The position numbers were made by a program, and so were the translations under genes. 64,000 bases of DNA, taken from contig JAVMKO010000020.1 in NCBI GenBank assembly GCA_032164245.1, positions 10,815,206-10,879,205 of the forward strand. The letters are read 5' to 3'. The notes beneath the pieces are model-generated. The model did no database searches. It was not told the DNA's origin and saw only the letters and a list, made by a program, of their open reading frames with translations. Source of the stretch: Sternotherus odoratus (lineage: Eukaryota > Chordata > Testudines > Kinosternidae). Positions 1 through 64,000 of this stretch are shown one piece after another (the first letter of the stretch is position 1; each line of letters opens with the position of its first letter).

Positions 1-98
1 AAAGCTTATGCTTCAAAACTTTAGTTAGTCTTGAAGGTGCCACAGGACTCTTTGTCACTTCTGCTATTCCAGACTAACACAGCTACCTCTCTGATTCT
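1..98 (+). repeat. End of foldback-family repeat, truncated by window start
   Basis: It begins AAAGCTTATGCTTCAAAACT, continues through AGGTGCCACAGGACTC and ends with CAGACTAACACAGCTAC and TCTCTGATT. The same order of blocks occurs at 4041-4170, 5754-5864, 33135-33363 and 52853-52985, so this is a dispersed family. The class is uncertain. Confidence 0.85.
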
Positions 99-1792
99 TG
101 ACAGTTAACACAGTTTAGCTTTGAACTTCAGGGTGGAATAAATGACAGAAACTCAAGCGGAAAGAGCAGCGTTTCATTTGATTTTGAGGCAGGAACCACA
201 AGCAGCCCAGGGTGTCAGGAAAGCAAAGCACTGGCCCCAGGTTCACGTGGGAGGACCATGAATCTGGCCAAAGCTAGGAGTCTGCAATGAAACCCCCAAC
301 ACAGGCAATGGTGACTTTGAGTAAAGCTCTGATTACCTCCTCCAGCTAGAAATTGGCCAGACTGCAGATCACAACTCAACCCAAGTGTGGGCATGGTCAG
401 ATCTGGGTCCTTCTCCAAAGTCTTGACAGGCTCGGGATGGAGAGGTGCTTGCATTGAGATATGTCAGCCAGAGGCACGAACTACGTAGCGCTGCTTAGTT
501 TGGCTCACTACTAACTATGGAAAGCCAAGAGAGCCGTCTCCTGGCACAATTCACCGGCAGAAAACAGCAAGGCCGGGGTGGGAGGATGGGGAACTTTAGC
601 GTGCTCTGACTAAGAGGAGTGGGGTAAAGTTGAACAAGGGGAGCAATTAGGGCTTGATCCAACACCCCTTGAACTCATTGGGAGCCTTCCCAGTGACTTC
701 AGCCAGCTCTGGATTGAGCCTTCAGGCAGATCATCGGGGGAGAAAAGCTTCCCAAAGGAGAGATTTTTCTGGATCCTTCTCCAGACATGTGCTAGGAGCC
801 CCCTTGCGCTTGGGACATTTCCAACGGACTGGCCAAAGCCCCAAGTAATAACCCCCACCTCTGCGCTAACCCCCACTGGGGATGGCCCATGAGGCCTTTT
901 AACATCCCTGGACGTGTGGCCATCCCATTAGGCAGGGTGTAAAGGGAGGGTTGAACCACTGTGCCCGGCTACACGAAGGGAAGAACCGGGCTGTTTGAGG
1001 AGTAAGGCCCCCACTGCTTGTGACCTGAGTAGCAGGCTGGGTCCTCAAACCTCCCCTGTTCTCCGGTGACCTCCACTCTGGGGAGGAACACATGGACCCC
1101 CAAGAGGCACCAGCTGCTGGCTACTGATCTTCCCACTGCCCCTCCCACAGAGGCAGGCACAGCTGAAGGTGAAGTGTGATGTTCCGGCTCTGGGGCCCAT
1201 ACCCTGTCCTTGCAGAGGGTAGACTCAGTGCTCTAATGATCATGATCTATTTGTATGACAGTTACACCTAAAAGCCCAGGCCCAGACCAGGACCCCATGG
1301 TGCTAGGCGCTGTACAGACACAGAAAAGAGGACAATCCCTGCCCCAAAGCGTAAACGGCTCTGATGACTCTAATGCCGTGATTCACACCTTTTCCGATCC
1401 CCTCCTATTGGCAGTATGGGAAGGGGAGGAGGGTCCAACCCCCCTGTTGAAGGCGCACGCTCTGCTGGCCTTTCCCATCCCCAGCTGACAGGAGCCTGGT
1501 GACCCCGAAAGCACGAGACTGGAGGAGGGGAGACGATTCCACTGGGGCACAGCGAAGGAGCGGTTCCCACTCCTCTGTTTCTGCTCCCTGCCCTGCGCTC
1601 CATATCGAGACCCCTCCAGGGGAACGCGGAGCTGTGCGGTGGAGCTTGGGGAGCGCGCGGTTAAATAGCTACGGCTGTCAAGACAGTGCTCGGAACATGG
1701 TATCCCAGCCAGCCAGAGCGGAGGTGCTGCCATAAGAAAGCGAACACCACATTGTGCACTGGAAGCTGGGGCTGACCTGCCAATGGGAAAGG

Positions 1793-1829
1793 TGTGTGTG
1801 TGAGAGTGTGTGTGTGAGAGTGTGTGAGA

Positions 1830-1889
<60 letters not shown>
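1793..1889. repeat. GT/GA compound microsatellite
   Basis: (GT)n runs interrupted by GAGA merge into an uninterrupted (GA)n run of about 40 bases. It produces spurious Ser/Leu-repeat frames on the minus strand. It lies within intron 8, about 340 bp after the exon 8 donor. Confidence 0.95.
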
Positions 1890-1891
<2 letters not shown>

Positions 1892-2224
1892 CACAACACA
1901 AGGGGCACAAAGGAGTGGAAGGAGAGGTGGTGATGATTTGTATGGCGTTACATCCAGTGCTCCGCCAGGGGGGGCTACTGAGAAGATGATAAAGTGGGAG
2001 AGGGAAAAGGGACAGAGTGAAAGGCAGGCAGGGAAAAATGGGGAAGAAAGAGGAAGGAGAGTGAGAGATGGAGACAGGAAAAGGGGACTAGGAAGAGGGA
2101 GGAACAAGAGAGAAAAGCACCGCTCAACACCTGGATTTCCCTCATTTAATCCCTTCATCCCCAGCCCTTTGCAACCGCGCACCCCACCCCAGACACTTTG
2201 CGGTGGGCTCTGGAGAGCCGGTAC

Positions 2225-55980
<53,756 letters not shown>

Positions 55981-56420
55981 GCTGGCTGGCGAGTCCCGGG
56001 CCGACGCGCCTCGGGAGCGAAGGGAGAAGCGGAGCGGGGCGGAGGGGGGAGGCGCTGGGAGGGCTCCCCCCCGAGAGGAGAGCCGGCGGGGGCGGGTTCA
56101 GGCCGGGAGCTCGGCCCCTCCAGCCGGCAGAGTTTGCTCGCAGCCCTGCTGGGCACGGGGCCAGCCCGGGCGGGGGGGAGGAGAAGCGGCTCCCTCGGAT
56201 GCTCCTGCATCGCCGCCGGAGCTGGGCTTGCCCGGCATCCCCCGCCCCCGCCTGGGCACCGGCCGCTCCCCGCGGGGCCCCCCTCTAAGTGGGGGGGCGC
56301 TTGAGACCTGCCGCGGGGGGCTGATCTCTGGGCTGCCGGGGCCCCCGGGAACCCCCGCCCCGGTCCAGCCCCCTCGCCCGCGGCTCCTCGCAGCTGAGCC
56401 CAGAGCAAAGGGCGGCTGCC
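55981..56420 (-). promoter_or_regulatory. BMP1: CpG-rich promoter / 5'UTR region of BMP1
   Basis: Very GC- and CpG-rich sequence directly upstream of the BMP1 start codon, with several GGCGGG/CCCGCC boxes of Sp1 type and no obvious TATA box. The CpG-rich block continues through exon 1 to about 55550. The transcription start cannot be placed from sequence alone. Long open frames on both strands here follow from the GC content and are not called as genes. Confidence 0.6.
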
Positions 56421-58912
56421 GGGCTCCCAGCTGCCCCAGGAGAGATCCGGCCAGCTGGGAAATGCTGCCCCCTCTCTCCGGACCGTGCCATGGCGGGGGG
56501 CAGCCCCAGCGGGGTTCCCAGGGCTGGTGTCTGAGGGATCGACCCTAAAGCAGCTGCCTGCTGAGGAGGAAACTGAGAAAGGCTCAACCCCCTTAGCAGT
56601 CTGTCCATTGCTTTTTTATAGGGGCCTGCCCTTGGCATCCACCTTGGGGTCTCCCCAGACAGGCCTGAACCAAAATCCCAGCTCTAGCCGTTCCCAGGCC
56701 CCGTTCACCACCAGGGCTTCCTGCCCTGCCCTTGGCTTCGTGCAAAAGGTGCAAAACGGGGGTGCAAGGGGGCAGTTCTGGGGGCTGGAGTCTCACACTC
56801 ACTCGTCACTGGTGTAAATGGCTACAGAACCAGGCTCACATCTAGCCTCCCAGCCTGGGAAGGGCAGATCCTGCTTCCCCCGTGACCGGGGAAATACAGC
56901 GGGGAGTGCGGTGTCCCAGGGAGGTCTCCATTTAGGAATCAAGCCATGCACCCCCCACACACACACCTTGCAGGGGGGAGTCTCTCCCACGACTAGGCAC
57001 TGAGCCTGGGAATCACAATCTCTGCCCCGTGAATCTGTGTCCCTCAGGGGCCTGGTGAGTTTGTCAGAGGCCAGTTTGGACTGTGTGACCCTTGGACCAG
57101 GAGGAGTCTCAGCTGCCGGAGGCTGCATCCTTTTGCAAGCTTGGTCCCACTCGGTTTCCTAGCCGCCCTTCTCAGCAGGTGAATTCCATGCCAGGGAGAC
57201 ATGCTGACTGGACAGCCCTGGAATGCCACGTGGGACGGAGCCACAGGGGTGGACGCTGCCTGCTGGAGAAGGGTGTCTGGGAGGCCCGGGGGCCTGCAGA
57301 GCCCCAGTGTTCATGCAGGTTAACAGCAGGGAAGTCTCCCTCGGGTGAGTGGTGTGCTGGGGGAGGGTGTCTAGGGTGAGTGGTGTGCTGGGGGAGGGTG
57401 AATGCAGGGTGCAGGAGCAGGGCAGGGGAATGGCTGGGTGGTGAAAGTAGCAAGTGGAATAAAGCCAGGCCCTGGCCGGCCCAGCAAGGAGAGATGAACC
57501 GTCTTGCAGAGAGCTCCCCACTCTGGAAATTGGGCCCAGCCCCCCTGCAATGGAGGTCTCCGGGTGACACCTACAGGACAAGCAATGTCACTTCAGGCCT
57601 CTCTTGTGCCTGGCAGCTGCTGGCTGGCTGGCACAATGACCCGAGGCCCCCGGTTGTCAGAAGCCCCCCCAGCCTGTGATTTTCTTAACCCCTTGGAAGC
57701 TGAGCCCTGGGGAGCAAGCTGGTTGCAAAGAGAAGGCCCAAGGGAAGGGGGTACCACAGTAGCACGGTGAGGGCAGAGCACAATCAAGTAGAGAGTCCAG
57801 AAAACTGAGTCAGAGTCCTGCTCCCGGATTGGGAGTAGCCCCCTTGATTTGGATCTCCCCAGGCCGTGCCCACTCTGCACAACAGCGGTAGGGTTGTGCT
57901 TGTAGGTTATTCTCCACTCCAAGGGAAGCTATGACCAGAGGCAACACATCTCCCCCTTTGAATGGAGCCTCACCTTTGCTTCCTGCCCCTGGGACTGCCT
58001 GGGCTGAAAGATCGAATCATGGATGGACCGTGCAGCTCAATGCACTAGCAACTGCTGGAGTCGTAGAAACCATTGGCTGCTCTAATGAAGCATGTGCAGT
58101 CACTTTTGTAACCTTTACCCAGGTCATGTGACTAGGGCTAGGCCATGAACTGCAGTCTCTTCTCAGCAGCCCCGGATCTCACACCTTTGATAGGGTGACT
58201 ATGTGCAGGTGTTGGCTGTGTGCCTATGGGCAGGAGCAGTGGTCTCACTCATTAAGGTGTGGGACACACACACACAATTACCTCTGTGAAGATGAGACGT
58301 TGCGGGGGCTCCTTCCCTGTAATTATCAGTGAAATTCCTACTGCAGACTCCTCTGAGGAGGACTAGATCTCTGCCTGTATCACACACTGAACAACTGCCC
58401 ACAAAGAAGCTGGTGATGCTGATGGGAAGAGAGATGCCTTTCCCTCTCACAGCTATGCTGAACACAGAACACACTGGACACAGAACACAATGTTTCCCGT
58501 CCCATCCCAAACCCAGCTGAGCCCAAAGGGTTAAAATGTGTAGCTTTGGGAGTGAACACAGGCAGCACTGGGGCTCGCTCAGCCATGGGGGAGAACTGCT
58601 AAAATGCGGTGCAAGGCCCATGATTTATGAGGGTCGGCCACCGGCCAACACTGGGATCAGTCCAAGGAGTGGCCACTAGGTAGAGCTCCAAGCTCGCTAT
58701 TGTCCATCCGTGGCAGTACACATTAGTACCAATTCATATCGTATCCCCCATAAGTTCCTGGGAGTCTGAGTCCTGGAGCAGGGCCCCAGGCTGCTCAGAG
58801 CTGTGCAAAGAGGGGTGGTCCCTGCCCCAAAGAGGTTACAAAACACATGCAACCCCCTTAAAAATCAATGGGCATGATGTGTATCCCCATGGTTTGATGG
58901 GGTAGGATAGAC
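56421..58912. other. Upstream intergenic sequence, proximal part
   Basis: Directly upstream of the BMP1 promoter. It contains a 30-bp dimer (GTGAGTGGTGTGCTGGGGGA repeated, 57345-57405) and no gene I recognise on either strand. Surfactant protein C, the neighbour here in mammals, is not seen. Confidence 0.6.
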
Positions 58913-59980
58913 TAGGGCTTCTCAAACTTTTTCTTTCTGAGGCTCCTCCCCCCCCCAATAAGCTATAAAAATTCCATGGCCCACCAGTGCCTCCACAATT
59001 GGTTTTCTGCATATAAAGGCCAGGGCTGGTGGGGCCCCAGGTAATTGTCCTTGTTACCTCCTACCATGAAGATACATTGCTCAGGCTTCGGCAGGTTGCA
59101 GGACTGTTACACAGATAAAACTACACAGGATCTTTTCAGGGGATAAGACAAGAATGTCACATTTATTATAATACAATAATTAATAGCTAATATTTAATAC
59201 CTATGTGTACACACACACCAGATGTTCTGCAGCTGCTATATAGTTACCCATCCTGAACGTAGCTTGAGTCCGTGGCTTGGGTTCGCAGCTTGAGATCGTA
59301 GCTTGTGGTGGCTAACTGGCCAAGAGAGCCTGGCACAAGGAGGGGTTGGGTCTGTCGGGCGCGCACCGATACCCCTTGGTGTTGGCAGGAGGACGTTACC
59401 CAAAGTCTGCTAGCTCACCCAGCCTTTTTATAGGGTTTCAGTTTGAATTTAGAATCTGCAGGTCTTGCTGTGTCATGCTGCCTCTGGGATTTGTTGATTG
59501 ATTACCCATCAATTGCAGACTTGACTTTCAACCTGGGACCTGGCTTTGATGTTTCTTCAATTTGGACTTTTGTTCTTTTTCTTTAAGATAGACTCCTTTT
59601 GCTTTGTTACACTTTTTCATCAGGACGGGCTGGAGTTTGATTCCATCATCCATGCATACCTCATTCACACATTTAAACTAATTAGGTTACATCAGGGTTT
59701 TGCGCACAAAGTGGAGTGAGCATTTTAAAATGGAGTTTAAGACAGGAGTAAAAAAAAAATGGAGTCTGAGTTACAATATGGAAACAAACACAATATGGTG
59801 ACCTGAACAATCTACAAACAATTTCATTTCTCAGTTCTACAACTCAGGGCGCCGGACTTCAGCCTCAGGTGATGGAGGGTTGGCTTTCAGCAAGTCTAAT
59901 GCTGGACCCATTTGGCAGATCCCCCTAAAACCTTCTTGTCGTCCATCAGGGGGCCCTGGACCCCGAGTTGAGAACCACTG
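58913..59980. mobile_element. hAT-like element of about 1.07 kb
   Basis: The left end TAGGGCTTCTCAAACTT and right end GAGTTGAGAACCACTG are diverged inverse hAT termini. Flanks GGATAGAC and GGATAGAG agree in 7 of 8. No transposase frame is evident. The interior includes an AT-rich stretch at 59160-59220. Confidence 0.75.
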
Positions 59981-60229
59981 GGATAGAGTAGGCAGGATTT
60001 AGACTGATGGGAGTGGGGATGGGTTAGATGCCCAGCATAGCTTATATTACCATCTGCTACCTGGGCTGGCTGAGGTCGGTGGCCTAGGTTACACAGAAGG
60101 TCAGCCTAGGTGGTTTAGGGAGAGAGCAGGGACAGCCACATTTTCAGCGGGATGAGCACCCTTAGCTCCCCCCACTGCCAGTCGGAGCTGCATGTGCTTG
60201 GCTCTTCTACAAATCAGGCTAGAGGTATC

Positions 60230-60420
60230 TCAAGTTGGGTGCCAAAAATCTGAGGCCACTTTTGGACAAAGTGCCTGAGGTTGCATAGTGAATCAGTTGG
60301 CAGCAATGAAGATAGAAGCCAGGAGACAAGGGACCCGATTCCTGCTCTGGGTACTAGATAAAACTCTCTTCTAGAGATGGGAATCGAACCCAGGAATCCC
60401 GGCTCCCCCTTCCTTTTCCA
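60230..60420 (-). repeat. tRNA-derived SINE piece
   Basis: GTGCCTGAGGTTGCATAGTG and GAGATGGGAATCGAACCCAG in reverse SINE order, diverged. Confidence 0.55.
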
Positions 60421-60599
60421 AACTGCTAAATAACATTATTTGTCTACAGTTTTCTTTTCAGGAACAGCTACATTCAGAATTCCTCTCATTCCAATTATTT
60501 ACTCAAACACCACTGCTGAGAGGGAAAGGAAAGCCTGTCTCCTTTGCTGTATTTCCCCCCCCCCCCTTTTCTTTCCCCCACCCCCCTCCCCCTTTTCTT

Positions 60600-63500
60600 T
60601 CCCCCACATGGTAGATACTCTCAGGGTATAATTAAATTAAACAAATGCTGGCAGGTTAATTTGAGACCCACATTTTAAATTTGTGTAAAAACAAAATTTT
60701 AAAGCTACTAAATGCAATTTAAAAAAAGTTTCCGTTCATCAAAGAATCCTCTGAAAACAGGAAGGTTTTTTTTGTTATCCCCATTTTATGGTATGTAGCC
60801 CACACACTGCATCATTGGGCTCTTGAATGAGGACGCAGAAGGGCAAGAGGCAAATCCAATTTCAGTGTCTGTGTAGTCTAAAGAGAACACAAATGGCATT
60901 CGTGGTGAAAGGTTTCAAATGTAGAAGCTGAATGTTGGCAGCACTTTCCATTTTGATAACTTCAGGCCCTGCAGGGCATCGGCGGCCACCTCTGGCCTTT
61001 CAAACCATGATGGAAACTCCATCACAACAGTCTGTTCTAGCGCTTGAGCTCCAGAAAATGAAACATGACCACAAAAAGTGAAGGAAATTATACAAACTAG
61101 AAGAATTTCCCTGCACAAGCCCCGGGGAAGGCAAATGTTAAAATTGAAGGAACCAGCAAAACTGGTGAACACTGAATTTCATTTTTCCCCCCCCAGGAAA
61201 ACATTTGAGAAAAAATACATAATGTGACTTCCCTGAATAACTTCCTTCTGACCACATTGTAAATCACAGTCATCCATGTGGGTACCTCTCTAGCATGTGT
61301 TACTATACTAATTGCTCATCCTGTTTTATGAATTAGCCTCCATTTTTCACTACTGTCAGCTAATTAGAGTGATCAACAGGACAGGATATTCATGCCTTTC
61401 AACGGCATCTATTAATCAGCTCCCGTGTGTATATTAAAATCTGGAAACAACAATTAAACAGTTAAGGTTTCATACGCTCAGAGCACTCTCTCCTACGGTT
61501 TCAGAGGAGGAAGATACCGATGGTTTGCGCGGGATAACATTTTAAATGTGCCTTCTAAGTTGGAGAAACTGGCTACAGTTAGATTTGCCAATCTTTTTGG
61601 GAGGCCTAACCCTTTCCTCCCACATTTACTTCCTCCATGCCTAGCAAACTTTAAATATTCTTAAATGATTTCTGTCTCTCAAATGAAGGAGGTTATGAAC
61701 GGGAAGTGCACTTCCTGACCAAGTGGAGGGCTTTTCTGCACCACTTTGGAATTGTGGATGACCTTTTTAAGTCATAGAAATGAATGATTGATAAAATGCC
61801 TCCATTTATGTGGAGCCAACATGAGTTAACAGGGTTGTGTATTGTCATGGGTGGTCACATTCACCAAAAAATTTTTTAAAAAAAGGAGGAAACGTGCTAA
61901 ACAAGTTAGAAAATAGCAAGAAAAACAAAAAGAAAAAAAACTCTGAAACCTGCAACAAGGAAAATCTTGTCAACAGAAAGTGACCAAAGAAACATTCTCC
62001 AACCAAAATCCTGAAATATAGAGACACAAAGGAAAGATACACCAGTCTATGTAGGACCCTCAAAAAACTCCAGTCTCAAGCTTCCACACAAAGAAAAGGA
62101 ATAAATAGACATCACCTTGACACCAGGTTTTCGCTGCGTGCTTGCGTTTTACCGCTCTTCTCCACTGAAGTCTCATCTCAGCTCTGGCCCATGGTTCAAT
62201 TCCTGAAGAACAAAATGAACAAAGAGAGTTTAGAGCATCTCCAAAAATGAGCGGAAACTTCCCCACCCAATGCATAAATGAATGCCGGGTCACCAGCCAG
62301 ACTCCGCCAAAAAAATCAAATCAGGTTTCTATATTTCCAACACCGACCCACCCCACGTTTACAAGCACTGCCTCCCAAAATGAGTGGAAAGGCCCTCCGG
62401 GCCATTCGCCGGACTCCGCCACTGGCTCCAAATTACACACTTACACTCAGTTCCTGTTAACTAATTCACACTTATTCAAAAAGAAAAGACTTGCTTAAAA
62501 CAACATTTGCACACACAATCTACACAAGCTCCACTGCCCAGAGTCAGACATTAGATTATCTTTTGGATTAGTTTGTCAATTTCCCCTAGGCTGAAATAGA
62601 GTTTTAGTCCAGTTTCCTCTTACTTTCCATCTAAGCCTGGGGGAGGATCCTCTGTATTTCAATCTTTTACTCCCCTGTAACTTGACCTTCCATCCTGAGT
62701 TTACAACTTTTAAGCAGCTCATTGATTTCAGTGTCCTAAAAAAAACCACACAACCCCCAAGGATTTGGTCTGTGCTCATCTGTACCACTTGATGGTGGCA
62801 GCAATACCGTCCCAGGACAAGGAGGGATTTGGGCCTTGAAGTTTTTAAACCTAAAACGGTAGAAATAAGCTTGGGGGGGGGGGGTGTCTTGCATGTGGGT
62901 CCTCACATGCGTATCCCAGAGCGGGGAGTGAACCCTGGTAGACCCATCTCAGCATAGGTGTCTTGGGCCCCTCACTCCCATCATAGTGAAGTACCTTGGA
63001 GGAGCTGGGCCAATATAGCCCAAAACATACAGCAAAAGCTCCTAGTGGAAATAGACGTACCCCGCACAGGCATCAGAAAGGAAATGACCTGCACGCTGAA
63101 AGGAGCGGAGGTGCTAGCCCCACAGCAGTATCTTGAGGCCTCAGGGTTCTTCTTTCATCTGGAGATTTCAGTGAATCTTCTAAGCAAAGGATTTTCAAAC
63201 GGTTTAAGCAGATGGAGGGGTTTTAATAAAGAGCCAAAAAGGTAGAATTCTACCTAAAAGAAACCAAAATATCATAATTCCCCTGTGATGGAATACGGAC
63301 TGGGAAGGATTGACCCAGGACTAGTGCAGAGAAGTTTTACTGGGGCCATCTGCATATCTGGCTGTGACTTCACTTGAGGGATGATGCCTGAGCGGGGGGA
63401 CGGGCTGAGGGCCAGCTCACAAATTTTGCCCTGGACCTTGGACAAAGGCTGGAGGAGGAGCAGGGGGTGGAGCTAGAGGAGATTTCAGTTTAGGGCTGTC

Positions 63501-64000
63501 TGGGAAACCAGAGGGACTCCCAAGGCTGGTAGCTAAACTCCCTTTCCCCCCCAAAGGTGGAGCTCACCTCGATGGTCCTGTTGTCTGTACCTGCAAGCTC
63601 TGGTTTGGAGTGTGGGGCCTAGTGTCTACTAAACCTTCTGTTTTACTAGAGCAGTAAGTGGGGGCATACAGGGCCCTGATTCTCCCACCCGTCCTAACTT
63701 TTACCCCTATTAGACTTTTATAGAAATTCTGTTCCTTAGTGCCCCTGTGGAAATACAACACATAGGGTGTGTGTGTTTGAAGATTCAGTGATAGTAATCC
63801 CTGGATTAAGAGTTTACAGAGGATGGAAACAAATCTACGTATGTAATTTGAGCACCCTCAGTGGTGCTGTCGAGTCTGTACTGCAGGGGGTTCTGGCCAA
63901 GAAAAGAGCCATGCAGGATGAGATCCTTCTACCCCAGCGGCAGCAATGCCAAACTTCCCTCCCCCCGGCCACCTTCCCAAAGTGAATGCCTGCACACACA
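60600..64000. other. Distal upstream sequence, repeat-poor, no gene recognised
   Basis: AT-rich at 60600-62500 with few recognisable repeats. The part 60940-61560 has even composition and several TAAT-type sites. 62500-64000 is ordinary sequence with one G run near 62873-62884. An 85-codon minus-strand frame at 60915-61172 has no similarity I can name and is not called as a gene. Confidence 0.5.

Larger units (their letters stand above)
1..2224 (-). other. BMP1 intron 8 (partial)
   Basis: Non-coding. It holds a foldback-family repeat end at 1-98, a recurrent repeat piece at about 1255-1365 (around CCCATGGTGCTAGGCGCTGT) and a long GT/GA microsatellite at 1793-1889. No further CUB exon is visible. 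Confidence 0.75.

Noticed and set aside
60915..61172. 85-codon minus-strand frame with a hydrophobic stretch as a small secreted protein
   Set aside because: No family recognised, no promoter or splice context, and such a length is expected by chance in 64 kb.

Overview
Vertebrate nuclear DNA, most likely from a turtle (Testudines). The evidence is one intron-split vertebrate gene embedded in a dense layer of sauropsid repeats: CR1 LINE pieces ending in the ATTCTATGATT-type 3' terminus, tRNA-derived SINE pieces, and many short hAT and Tigger/pogo-type DNA elements of kinds I know from turtle genomes. The species cannot be fixed from the sequence alone, and a crocodilian is the main alternative.

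The only convincing protein-coding gene is BMP1 (bone morphogenetic protein 1 / procollagen C-proteinase, tolloid family) on the minus strand. Eight consecutive coding exons are present, each with a matching splice acceptor and donor and compatible phases: 55842-55980 (exon 1, start codon and signal peptide), 21235-21348, 18219-18380, 16812-16929, 12890-13068, 12553-12658, 8373-8497 and 2225-2340. Joined, they encode 353 residues without a stop: signal peptide, propeptide, the RSRR processing site, the complete astacin protease domain and the start of the first CUB domain. The remaining CUB and EGF exons lie beyond position 1, so the gene is partial here.

Layout from high to low coordinates: 56420-64000 is upstream intergenic sequence with a ~1.07 kb hAT-like element and a repeat-poor AT-rich block near 60.6-62.5 kb. 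A CpG-rich promoter/5'UTR region lies around 55980-56420. Intron 1 (about 34.5 kb) carries most of the mobile DNA. The remaining exons and introns fill 21.3 kb down to 1.

The notable non-gene structures are: a 47-bp minisatellite at the start of intron 1 that repeats the exon 1 splice donor several times; a 1.57 kb Tigger/pogo-like element filled with a GC-rich array of hairpin units; a repeat family with a hammerhead-ribozyme-like core, one copy of which is a double-ended foldback with a 14-bp target duplication; and several hAT-type elements with readable 8-bp target duplications, one of them nested in a CR1 end. I found no second protein-coding gene, no functional tRNA or rRNA gene and no CRISPR. 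Open frames outside BMP1 look like chance or repeat-derived frames.
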